From Deltaproteobacteria bacterium (lineage in GTDB: Bacteria; Myxococcota_A; Polyangia; JACPQR01): a stretch of DNA of 64,000 nucleotides. The stretch lies in the NCBI GenBank assembly GCA_016190375.1, contig JACPQR010000051.1:18923-82922 (forward strand), in the 5' to 3' direction. Under the pieces are notes generated by a model. The model was given only the letters and a program-made list of their open reading frames with translations, was not told the DNA's origin and did no database searches. The position numbers were made by a program, and so were the translations under genes. This document shows, one piece after another, positions 8,728-16,236 of the stretch (position 1 is its first letter; the number at the start of each line of letters is the position of its first letter).

Positions 8728-9879
8728 TCAGATCAGCGCGCGGGCGATGATGAGGTGCTGGATCTCGCTCGTGCCCTCGACGATCGTGGTCAGACGGGCG
8801 TCGCGGTAGTAGCGCTCCACGGGGAACTCGCGGCTGTAACCGTAGGCGCCGTGGATCTGGAGCGCGTCGTCGGCAACGAGGTTGCAGGTCTCGGTCGCGA
8901 AGAGCTTCGCCATCGCCGCGGGCAACGTGACGTCCTCTCCTCGGTCCTTCGTTCGGGCCGCGTCGTAGACCATCAGGCGCGCGGCCCGCAGGCGGGTGGC
9001 CATCCGGGCGAGCTTGAGCTGGATGGCCTGGAAGTCCGCGATCCGGCGCCCGAACTGCCGTCGCTCGCGAGCGTACGAGAGCGCGGCATCGAGGGCCGCC
9101 TCGCCGAGCCCGACCGCGCGGGCGGCGACGACCATGCGCCCGCCTCCGAGCGAGCGCATCAGCATCTGGAAGCCCTGGCCCTCTGCCCCGATCCTGGCAT
9201 CCTCGGAGACCTGGCAGCCGTCGAGGTGCAAGAAGACGCAGTCGGAGCTGCGGTTGCCCAGCTTCTTCACCTTCCCGTCGACGACGAACCCCGGAGCGCT
9301 GCTGGGCACGACGAACAGCGAAAGCCCGGCGTCACCCGGGGCGGTTCGGGCGGCAACGAGCGCGTGCGTGCAGATGCCGCCGTTCGTGATGAAGCTCTTC
9401 GCGCCCTCGATCACGTAGCGGTCGCCCGTTCGCGCGGCGCGTGCCTCGACGCTCTTGACGTCGGAGCCAGCGTTCGGCTCCGTCAGAGCGAAGGCGAAGA
9501 CGGACTCTCCGCGCACCGCGGAGGGCAGCCAGCGCTCCCGCTGGGCCTCGGTCCCGTACTCGAGGATCGCGGACGTCCCGATCGATGAGTGGGCGATGAC
9601 GGACCCGGCGATTCCCGAGCAGACCCGCCCGAGCTCCTCTGCGAGGATGCAGAACGTGACGGTGTCGGCGCCGGCGGCCCCGTAGCGCTCGGGGAACGTC
9701 GGACAGAGCAGGCCCGCCGCGCCGAGCTTCGGGAACAGGCCGGCCGGAAAGGTCTCCGTGATCTCGGCCTCCTCGACGAGGGGCGCGATCTGCTGCTGGC
9801 AAAACCTTCGCACGTGGTCCCGGAACAAACGGTGCTCCTCGCCCAGCCCGTCGACCTCGGCGCTCTTTGGCTCGGACAT
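8728..9879 (-). CDS. Acyl-CoA dehydrogenase
   Basis: This 383-aa flavoenzyme of the acyl-CoA dehydrogenase family catalyses alpha,beta-dehydrogenation of acyl-CoA thioesters, passing electrons to ETF. Features include the N-terminal helical domain (FRDHVRRFCQQQI), FAD/substrate motifs FALTEPNAGSD and KSFITNGG, and the C-terminal helical domain with DALQIHGAYGYSREFPVERYYRDA. The C-terminal TTIVEGTSEIQ segment carries the Glu typical of the catalytic base. Length is normal for the family. It starts at ATG 9879, divergent from the glycosyltransferase (59-bp intergenic region). Chain-length specificity cannot be told. Confidence 0.93.
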   Translation of the reverse strand: MSEPKSAEVDGLGEEHRLFRDHVRRFCQQQIAPLVEEAEITETFPAGLFPKLGAAGLLCPTFPERYGAAGADTVTFCILAEELGRVCSGIAGSVIAHSSIGTSAILEYGTEAQRERWLPSAVRGESVFAFALTEPNAGSDVKSVEARAARTGDRYVIEGAKSFITNGGICTHALVAARTAPGDAGLSLFVVPSSAPGFVVDGKVKKLGNRSSDCVFLHLDGCQVSEDARIGAEGQGFQMLMRSLGGGRMVVAARAVGLGEAALDAALSYARERRQFGRRIADFQAIQLKLARMATRLRAARLMVYDAARTKDRGEDVTLPAAMAKLFATETCNLVADDALQIHGAYGYSREFPVERYYRDARLTTIVEGTSEIQHLIIARALI

Positions 9880-9938
9880 GGCCCTCTCGTACCACTTCGG
9901 CAGCCCGGGTTCGACCCCCTGCTATGCTGCCGCCGTCG

Positions 9939-11075
9939 ATGCCGCTCACGATCCTGACCGTCGCGGCGCTCCCCTTCCCGACCCGCCAGGGCACGCAGGT
10001 CCTGATCGGCGAGATCTGCGGGGAGCTGGCGCGCCGAGGTCACCGCGTTCACCTGCTCTGCTACGCGCACCGCGCCTTCGAGGAGCGTGGCGCCCTTGCG
10101 TACGAGGTCCATCGCCTCCCCGACTTCCCGCGGAACCGGTCGGTGAGGTCGGGGCCGTCGGTCTCGAAGATCCTCCTCGACGTTCGGCTCGCGGCGCATG
10201 CCAGGCGCCTCGCCCGAGCCGTCCGCGCCGACGTGGTTCACGCTCATGGTCACGAGGCCATCCTCGCCACGGCGCTGCCTCCGCGGATCCCTCTCCCCAT
10301 CGTCCATCACGCGCACACCTCGATGGGGCCGGAGCTGCCGACGTACTTCGAGGCGCGACCGCTCGCCGGGCTTGCGCGCGCGGCTGGAGAGGCGCTGGAC
10401 TGGGTCGCGCCGAGGCTCGCCGACGCCACCGCCGCCGTTTCTCTCGCGCTGGCGCGAGCGTGCGGCGGCGCGCACGTTCCGCCTGCAGTGCGGCTGCCAG
10501 GGCCGCCGGCGACGGCCGTGCCCGTGGAACCGCGCGTCGTCTATGCCGGGAACCTCGACCGGTATCAGGGCCTGGACGCGCTTCTCGCTGCAGTGGCAAG
10601 CGTCGACCGCGCCGAGCTCGTGATCGTCAGCGCCTCCTTCCCCGGACCGATCGCCGCTCGCGCTGCCGCTGTCGGGATCGCGAGGCGCGTGCGCTTCGTA
10701 CCGCACGGGGACGTCGAGGACGTCCGGCGGCTCCTCGCGAGCGCCTCGGTCGTGGTCGTCCCGCGCGGAATTCCGACGGGCTTTCCGATCAAGCTCCTCG
10801 AAGCGCTTGGCTCCGCCGCTCCGGTCATCGTCTCGCGGCGCGTGGCCGAAGGCATCGTCGACGGCCTCGAGGCCCGCGTGGTCGACGACGACGGGCTTGC
10901 GGATGCGATCGACGAGATCCTCAGTGATCCGCGCGGCGCCCGCGAGATGGGCGCGCGGGGGAGGCAGTGGGCCCTGGCACACCACGATCCCTCTCGCGCG
11001 GCGGATCTGCTCGAGGAGGTCTTCGCGCGGGCGATCCGTGCGCGCACACACTGGAGCACCGGGACCAACCAGTGA
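9939..11075 (+). CDS. GT4-family glycosyltransferase
   Basis: This is a glycosyltransferase of the GT-B/GT4 type, 378 aa from ATG 9939. The N-terminal Rossmann half begins LTILTVAALPFPTRQGTQ with the glycine-rich acceptor loop. The C-terminal donor-binding half contains RVRFVPHGDVEDV and GFPIKLLEALGSAAPVIVS, the E-x7-E-like region. It transfers an activated sugar to an unknown acceptor, probably in cell-surface glycan or glycolipid synthesis. In-frame ATGs at 9867 and 9924 exist; 9939 matches the usual beginning of the fold. Transcription is divergent from the acyl-CoA dehydrogenase. The last codons have no overlap with the downstream lipoprotein gene, 32 bp away. Confidence 0.88.
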   Translation: MPLTILTVAALPFPTRQGTQVLIGEICGELARRGHRVHLLCYAHRAFEERGALAYEVHRLPDFPRNRSVRSGPSVSKILLDVRLAAHARRLARAVRADVVHAHGHEAILATALPPRIPLPIVHHAHTSMGPELPTYFEARPLAGLARAAGEALDWVAPRLADATAAVSLALARACGGAHVPPAVRLPGPPATAVPVEPRVVYAGNLDRYQGLDALLAAVASVDRAELVIVSASFPGPIAARAAAVGIARRVRFVPHGDVEDVRRLLASASVVVVPRGIPTGFPIKLLEALGSAAPVIVSRRVAEGIVDGLEARVVDDDGLADAIDEILSDPRGAREMGARGRQWALAHHDPSRAADLLEEVFARAIRARTHWSTGTNQ

Positions 11076-11107
11076 CACCCACGGACCGAGCCTGCTACGA
11101 TCTCGCC

Positions 11108-11569
11108 ATGCTTCGCCTCCTCGCGCTGTGCGCCTCCGTGCTCTCGCTGGTGTCCGCTGGCTGCTCGATGGCGGAGCGAACCACCGTGCGGACCGTTCCG
11201 GTCGTGCTCCCGCCCGTCGTGGTCGCATCGACTCCGGCCAGGAGCGAGGCTCGATCGCGGAGCCTCGGATGGGCCCGGGGCGAGTCCGTGAGGATCGCCC
11301 CCGTCGCGCCTGTCGACCGAGGGGCGCCCCGCGTTCTCGCGCGAAGGCGAATCGATCTGGACCTTCATGCCGCGCCCGTCGCAGAGGTGTTCCGCCTCCT
11401 GGCCGACGTCGGCGACCTAAACGTGGTGCTGGCAGAGGGGATCACCGGCGAGGTGACGATTCGCCTGCGGCGAGTGACTCTTCGTGACGCGCTGCGCGCT
11501 GTCGCCGCGACGCACTCGCTGGATCTGTCGTGGGAGGGCAACATCCTCTTCGTCCGTCCCGCGACCTAG
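11108..11569 (+). CDS. Small lipoprotein with secretin/TonB short N-terminal (STN-like) domain
   Basis: This 153-aa protein has a lipoprotein signal (LLALCASVLSLVSAGC). Residues about 80-150 form an STN/secretin N0-like module: IDLDLHAAPVAEVFRLLADVG, then VLAEGITGEVTIRL and VTLRDALRAVAA, ending LFVRPAT. This fold is found at the N-terminus of PilQ-type secretins and TonB receptors. No secretin pore domain follows, so this is a stand-alone module, perhaps a periplasmic adaptor or a relic of a PilQ-like protein. ATG 11108 was selected because it starts the signal peptide. Confidence 0.8.
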   Translation: MLRLLALCASVLSLVSAGCSMAERTTVRTVPVVLPPVVVASTPARSEARSRSLGWARGESVRIAPVAPVDRGAPRVLARRRIDLDLHAAPVAEVFRLLADVGDLNVVLAEGITGEVTIRLRRVTLRDALRAVAATHSLDLSWEGNILFVRPAT

Positions 11570-11595
11570 GACGGAAGGCCAGCATCGAGAGACGG

Positions 11596-11934
11596 TCAGC
11601 CGTCCTCCAGCAGGCGGCGCACGTCACGCGAGGCGTGGAGCACTCTCAACACCTCGAGCGGCCGCGCGTCCGGACGGTAAACGATCAGGAAGGAGTAGAC
11701 CTGCCAGAAACGAAGCGGCTCCGGCCCCAGGTCCAGTCGAAGGTGTCCCATGTTTGGAACCTCGGCTAACCGTCTCGGGGCGGCCTGCAACTTCGCGAGG
11801 ACGCGCCTCGCGGCGATCGGGTCGTCACCGGCGATGAAATCCCTGATCTCGAGCAGATCGTCACGCGCCGCCGGTGTGACGACGAAGCGCGGGCCGCCGC
11901 CGAGCGATTTTCTCCCAGAGGCGCGTCGGCTCAC
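11596..11934 (-). CDS. parE: ParE/RelE-superfamily toxin
   Basis: This 112-aa protein has the ParE-type fold signature: PAARDDLLEIRDFIAGDDPIAA, then NMGHLRLDLGPEPLRFWQV and FLIVYRPDARPLEVLRVLHASRD. ParE toxins poison DNA gyrase; RelE relatives cleave mRNA. It starts with GTG 11934 overlapping the antitoxin stop (GTGA), the classic arrangement antitoxin then toxin. The N-terminus has about 15 extra basic residues before the domain. The pair forms an autoregulated type II module whose candidate operator lies at 12240-12258. Confidence 0.85.
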   Translation of the reverse strand: MSRRASGRKSLGGGPRFVVTPAARDDLLEIRDFIAGDDPIAARRVLAKLQAAPRRLAEVPNMGHLRLDLGPEPLRFWQVYSFLIVYRPDARPLEVLRVLHASRDVRRLLEDG

Positions 11935-12212
11935 GGCCGCCGGCGACGAGCCGGCGCGCCCTTCCCTAGCTCGCGGAAGACCTCTTCGCCGTCGAGGAGC
12001 AGGCCCTTGTTGGCTTGATCGAGCCCAATCGCGATCCCGTCCCTGATTCGCGCGAGCGCCGCAGCCCGCTCGTTTTCCCGCTCCTCGAGAAGTCGCAGGC
12101 CCTCCCGGACCACCTCGCTTGCCGACTGGTGTCGACCCGCGGCGACGCGTGAAGCTACGAACCGCGCCAGCCTTGGAGGCAGCGAGACGTTCAACGTCGT
12201 CCGGACGGACAT
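11931..12212 (-). CDS. parD: ParD-type antitoxin (ribbon-helix-helix)
   Basis: This 93-aa antitoxin has an N-terminal ribbon-helix-helix: the DNA-binding strand VRTTLNVSLPP, then helices with SASEVVREGLRLLEERE. That segment matches ParD/CopG antitoxins. A flexible C-terminal part (GLDQANKGLLLDGEEVFREL) should wrap the ParE toxin. The ATG at 12212 lies 28 bp from a 19-bp palindrome that is a probable self-binding site. The stop overlaps the toxin start by 4 nt. Confidence 0.88.
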   Translation of the reverse strand: MSVRTTLNVSLPPRLARFVASRVAAGRHQSASEVVREGLRLLEERENERAAALARIRDGIAIGLDQANKGLLLDGEEVFRELGKGAPARRRRP

Positions 12213-12239
12213 ACTTCGAGGCTAGCTCGCGCAGCGACC

Positions 12240-12258
12240 TGTGGCAATGATTGCCACA
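12240..12258. promoter_or_regulatory. Palindromic candidate operator of parDE
   Basis: TGTGGCAATGATTGCCACA is a perfect inverted repeat with a one-base centre. It is placed 28 bp upstream of the parD start and 87 bp upstream of the divergent phosphatidyltransferase start. A ribbon-helix-helix dimer such as ParD would be the expected ligand. Confidence 0.6.
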
Positions 12259-12344
12259 GCGGCGTGGAGGATCGGTACGAAGCGAGCCCCTACGACTGGC
12301 ACTGCCCTTGCCACGCTCGTCCTCTGGCCGGGAGGACAGCGCGA

Positions 12345-13367
12345 ATGAGCCACGAGATCCCCTTCCAGGTGCCGGTGACCGAGGCGCGGGGCACGGGTAG
12401 CGGATTCACAGGTATGCCGGCCTTGCCACAGGCGGTGGAAACCGGCGGGCTGCGGTTCGCGGACGGGCTGAAGTCGTGGGACGTCGAGGACCCCGTCAAC
12501 CTGCTCGTCCATCGACCGGCGGGCTACGCGGTCGCCCGCTTCCTGATGACGTTCGGGCTTTCGGCCAACCAGATCACGTTACTGTCCCTCCTCGCGGGGC
12601 TCGCGGGCGCCGGCTGCATGATCGAAGGCGGCCCGTGGATGCGCGGCGCGGGGCTGCTCCTGTTCCTCTGCTCGATCCTCGACAGCGCCGACGGCATCGT
12701 CGCCCGCCTCACGCGGACGGGCTCGAGGATGGGCCAGGTGTGGGACCAGTCCAGCGACAACATCGTTGGGCTCGCCGCGGTGGCGGCCGCGGCGGTGCAC
12801 GTCGTGTCGCTCGGGAGCAGCCCCTGGATCTTCGTGCTCGTCGCCCTCGCGTACGCGTCGGGGGTCGCCCACACCGGCTTCCACGCGTTCTACATGGAGA
12901 GCTACCTCAGGGTGACGCGCCCCGGCCGCAAGCCGCCGGGTGCTGAGCTCGCCGAGGTCGACGCCGAGATCGCGAAGGCGGAGGGGTTCGTCGCGCGCCC
13001 GGCGCTCCGGGCGCACCGGGTCTTGCTCGGAGCCGAGATGGCGGTCATGAGGTGGGCCGATCCGGTCGCGAGCGCGGGGCTGCCCGGCGTGCGACACGAC
13101 GCCTCGGTCGCCCAGGTGTACAGGCGCCACAACCGGACGCTCATGCGCGGCTGGAGCTTCTTCGGGCTCGGACCGCACATGGATCTGCTCTCGCTCTTCG
13201 CCTTCCTCGACCAGCTCGAGGTCTACCTCTGGCTCCGCCTCGGCATGAACGTGGCGCTCGTCGCGATGATCGCGCTGCAGCGTCGTGCCTCGCGGCGCTG
13301 CTTCGCGGAGTTGCTTCAGGGCCTCGGAGGCTCGGGCATCGCGCGCCGATCCCAGAAGTACTCGTAG
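12345..13367 (+). CDS. CDP-alcohol phosphatidyltransferase
   Basis: This integral-membrane protein (340 aa from ATG 12345) carries the complete CDP-alcohol signature D-x2-DG-x2-AR-x8-G-x3-D-x3-D in LDSADGIVARLTRTG...GQVWDQSSDN. It condenses a CDP-activated lipid with an alcohol to make a phospholipid head group, or the analogous phospho-alcohol. The alcohol is not predictable. Several hydrophobic segments flank the motif. GGAGGA nine bases before ATG 12345 supports this start over the upstream GTG at 12264. Its 3' end overlaps by 52 bp the convergent phospholipase-D-like gene, another phospholipid-acting enzyme, which suggests a phospholipid head-group locus. Confidence 0.88.
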   Translation: MSHEIPFQVPVTEARGTGSGFTGMPALPQAVETGGLRFADGLKSWDVEDPVNLLVHRPAGYAVARFLMTFGLSANQITLLSLLAGLAGAGCMIEGGPWMRGAGLLLFLCSILDSADGIVARLTRTGSRMGQVWDQSSDNIVGLAAVAAAAVHVVSLGSSPWIFVLVALAYASGVAHTGFHAFYMESYLRVTRPGRKPPGAELAEVDAEIAKAEGFVARPALRAHRVLLGAEMAVMRWADPVASAGLPGVRHDASVAQVYRRHNRTLMRGWSFFGLGPHMDLLSLFAFLDQLEVYLWLRLGMNVALVAMIALQRRASRRCFAELLQGLGGSGIARRSQKYS

Positions 13368-14761
13368 ACGCGAGAGCGAAGCTTCTCCCTCGCCGCGACC
13401 CGATGCGCCGAGTCCTGGGCTGCGCTCCGGATGAGGCGGAGGAGCGCCGCGGGGTCGTCGACCGCCGACTGATCGAACATGCCCTCCAGGTGCTCGCCCA
13501 GGAGTGCCTCGCGGAGGTTTCGGGCGGACGAATCGTCGAGCACCGAGAGGTTCAGCTCGGTGGAGCTCTCCAGGCTCCCGTCGTCGAGGTTGGCCGAGCC
13601 GACCGTCAGCCAGACGTCGTCGACGATCATGACCTTCGAGTGGCAGTAGATGGGCGCGTAGCGCCCGGGCGCGGCGCCGTTCGCGAGCAGTCCCACGATC
13701 GCGACGCGATCGCCGAAGTCGGTGAACAGGGAGCCGAGATTCTCGCGCATGTCGAGCCTGTCGGGCAGCCCCGGCATCGGGAAGGGCAGAAGGTCGGGCC
13801 ACAGGGGCATGACCACGACCATCCTGAGATCGCGCTCTCGCTGGAGCGCCAGCCGCGCCTGGCGAGTGGCCCACCCGGACTGGAAGGCGTACTGGTTCTC
13901 GATGTAGACGAGCCGCTTCGCCTGGCCGAACGCGCGCGCGGTCATGTCGCGGACACCCTGCTCGCCGAGCCATGGCATGGTGCGGACGACCTGGACGCGA
14001 TGGCCTCCCGGCCGTCGATAGAGGCGTCGCGCCTTGCCGGGTCGCGCTCCTGGCCCGCGGGCGGCGCGCTGGCCCGCGGCGATCATCGAGGCGTGCTCGT
14101 GCGACTCGCCGTCCGGGTCGAGGAAGTAGGGCTTCTCGCGCTCCGCGACGAGCCAGCGTTGCCCGAAGTTGTACTCGACGTCCCAGACGGCGGGGCCCTC
14201 GACGCGGCCCTGCACGTCGTGCACGGGCCCGTAGTCTCCGTCGCGCGGGGCCGCAGCGTCGTGGCGGTCCGTGTCCCACCTGTCGCGGGCGATGTCGATG
14301 CCGCCGACCCAGGCGACCGAGCTGTCCACGATGACGCACTTCTGGTGGTGCGACGACCAGACGGCGGAGGTGCTCGCGAGCAGGAGCTCGACGCCGCGGA
14401 TCGGGTTCGCTCGGGCGTCGTCCCAGACCTTCCAGCCGACCGTGCCGAGCACGTGCTGCGCGAAAGAGGGCGCCCACACGAGCACCCTGCAGCGCGCGCG
14501 CCGCGCGGCGATCTGCAGCGCGTTGCGGAGCGTCGTCTCGCCGCCGGCCTGGCCGCGCACGAGCGGGATCCGCCAGTCGAGGTCGTAGCCAGCGACGGAG
14601 ACCGAGACGCGCGCGGCGCAGATGCGCCGGTAGATCTCGGAGAAGTACGCCGCCGCGTCGATGATCGGCTCGAAGCGATTGCCGCCGCTGTGGCCTTGAA
14701 ACCCGTGCGGCGTGAAGAACGGCGAGGTGGTCGCGGGCATGGTGGACCCAAATGCTCGCAA
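13316..14761 (-). CDS. Phospholipase D / cardiolipin synthase-like protein
   Basis: This 481-aa protein has two HKD phospholipase-D motifs: HQKCVIVD (about residue 142) and HSKVMIVDD followed by VGSANLDDGSLESSTELN. This arrangement is typical of bacterial cardiolipin synthase-type transphosphatidylases and related phospholipases. No N-terminal membrane anchor is apparent, unlike ClsA. ATG 14761 is used; ATG 14740 is an alternative. It converges with the CDP-alcohol phosphatidyltransferase. Repeat copy A lies 38 bp upstream of its start. Confidence 0.85.
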   Translation of the reverse strand: MRAFGSTMPATTSPFFTPHGFQGHSGGNRFEPIIDAAAYFSEIYRRICAARVSVSVAGYDLDWRIPLVRGQAGGETTLRNALQIAARRARCRVLVWAPSFAQHVLGTVGWKVWDDARANPIRGVELLLASTSAVWSSHHQKCVIVDSSVAWVGGIDIARDRWDTDRHDAAAPRDGDYGPVHDVQGRVEGPAVWDVEYNFGQRWLVAEREKPYFLDPDGESHEHASMIAAGQRAARGPGARPGKARRLYRRPGGHRVQVVRTMPWLGEQGVRDMTARAFGQAKRLVYIENQYAFQSGWATRQARLALQRERDLRMVVVMPLWPDLLPFPMPGLPDRLDMRENLGSLFTDFGDRVAIVGLLANGAAPGRYAPIYCHSKVMIVDDVWLTVGSANLDDGSLESSTELNLSVLDDSSARNLREALLGEHLEGMFDQSAVDDPAALLRLIRSAAQDSAHRVAAREKLRSRVYEYFWDRRAMPEPPRP

Positions 14762-14798
14762 AGCGCGCGCGCCGGAGCAACGAGGCCCGGGGGCCGAT

Positions 14799-14866
14799 GA
14801 CAGATCGCGCGGTTATGCCCGGATCCCCTGTAATTCCAGCTCGTTGGAGACCGGGTGCGTGTCCCC
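14799..14866 (+). repeat. 68-nt dispersed element, copy A
   Basis: This is the most divergent of the copies: CGCGCGGTTA near the left end and the invariant GGGTGCGTGTCCCC at the right end, with exactly the family length of 68. It sits 2 bp beyond the stop of tolB (convergent side), a spacing repeated at copy E. Confidence 0.65.
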
Positions 14867-14868
14867 GT

Positions 14869-16203
14869 TCAGGGATCGGGGACTTTCGTGGACCAGCGGA
14901 CGTTCTCGGCGTGGCCGGAGACGACCTTGGTGACCCGTCCGCCCCAGATCGTCATGACGTGGATGCCTCCGCCGCGGGCGTCGGAGGCGAAGGCGACGAG
15001 GCGTCCGTCGGGGCTGCAGTAGGGATCGGTGGAGCGGCCGAGGCCACCGCTCAGGCGCATGATGTCGCCGTTGGCGACGTTCACGGAGAAGATGTCGGAC
15101 GAGCGACCACCGGTCACTCCGCTGAACACGATGATGTCCGCGTCCTCGCGCGGGCACCAGGACGGGGTCTGGTTGAAGCCGCCGCGATAGGTGACGCGCC
15201 GCTCGCCGCCCGATCCGTCGGCGTTCGCGACGAAGATCTGTGCGGTGCCGTGCCGGTCCGACACCCAGGCGATCCGCCGCCCGTCCGGCGACCAGGTCGG
15301 CGACACGTCGATCGCCGGGTGATCGGTGAAGCGCACCAGGTTCGACCCGTCGGCGTCGGCCACGTAGATCTCGGGGTTGCCGTCCTTCGAGAGCGACACG
15401 GCGAGCTTCTGCCCGTCCGGCGAGAGGACGGCGCCCATGCTCGGCCCAGGGTACGCGAGCAGCGGCGAGCGCCTGCCCGTGCAGAAGAGCTCCGCGTTCC
15501 CGCCGAGGAACGACGTGTAGTAGATGGAGCCCCGCGGGCCGAACGCTGGCAGGAGGTTGATCGAGTCGTTGGTCGTCACCTGCCGCTGGTCGAAGCCGTC
15601 GAAGTCGACGGTGAAGATCTCCTTGTGCGTCCTGGCCAGCCGGCGCGCGAAGGCCAGGCGCGATCCGAACGGCCCGGGCCGGCCGTTGAAGTACCGCAGC
15701 ACCTCGTTGCAGAACCGGTGCGCGATCACCCGGGTCTCGACGATGGTGCCCGTGTAGACCTTGGTCACGACCGCCTCGTTCGGACGGACCACCTCGTAGA
15801 GCCGGAGCTCGATCCGGACGCGGTCGCCGCCCAGGCTCTCGGCTTGTCCCTTGATCACGCCTTGCGCGCCGATCCCGGCCCAGCGGCGGGGCTCGAGCCC
15901 GAGACCTTCGGCCTCGAGCTCCACGGGATACGACCGCTCTGCGAGGACCTCGAGCGAGCCCGTGAACGCGAGGTCGTTGCGCATCACCTGGGCGAGCATC
16001 TCGGCGGCGCGGACCTCGCCGACCGGCCGGGGCACGGCGATCTTGTAGGGCTCGCGGCTGGGGTTCACGACGTCGATCACAACCTCGCCCTGCGCGGGAA
16101 GGTCCCGCTCGCTCGCCGGCTGGCCGAAGACAGGAAGGACGGCAAGCCCGAGGGCGAGGACGGCGAGCAGGACCGGGGTGTGCTTCTGGGACCTCGTCAG
16201 CAT
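14869..16203 (-). CDS. tolB: TolB, periplasmic Tol-Pal component
   Basis: This 444-aa protein has a cleavable signal (LAVLALGLAVLPVFGQP) and the N-terminal TolB domain (VVIDVVNPSREPYKIAVP, then MRNDLAFTGSLEVL). About five WD40-like/PD40 propeller blades follow (LSPDGQKLAVSLSKDGNPEIYVADADG, SPTWSPDGRRIAWVSDRHG, CSPDGRLVAFAS). TolB links Pal and the TolQRA machine for outer-membrane integrity and division. Unlike many proteobacteria it is not adjacent to tolQR, which lie 5-7 kb away on the same strand with unrelated genes between; pal was not found here. The start is ATG 16203, without a strong Shine-Dalgarno. Confidence 0.92.
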   Translation of the reverse strand: MLTRSQKHTPVLLAVLALGLAVLPVFGQPASERDLPAQGEVVIDVVNPSREPYKIAVPRPVGEVRAAEMLAQVMRNDLAFTGSLEVLAERSYPVELEAEGLGLEPRRWAGIGAQGVIKGQAESLGGDRVRIELRLYEVVRPNEAVVTKVYTGTIVETRVIAHRFCNEVLRYFNGRPGPFGSRLAFARRLARTHKEIFTVDFDGFDQRQVTTNDSINLLPAFGPRGSIYYTSFLGGNAELFCTGRRSPLLAYPGPSMGAVLSPDGQKLAVSLSKDGNPEIYVADADGSNLVRFTDHPAIDVSPTWSPDGRRIAWVSDRHGTAQIFVANADGSGGERRVTYRGGFNQTPSWCPREDADIIVFSGVTGGRSSDIFSVNVANGDIMRLSGGLGRSTDPYCSPDGRLVAFASDARGGGIHVMTIWGGRVTKVVSGHAENVRWSTKVPDP

Positions 16204-16236
16204 CGAGGGGCATTAATGCTCACGCCGCCCGAGGCG

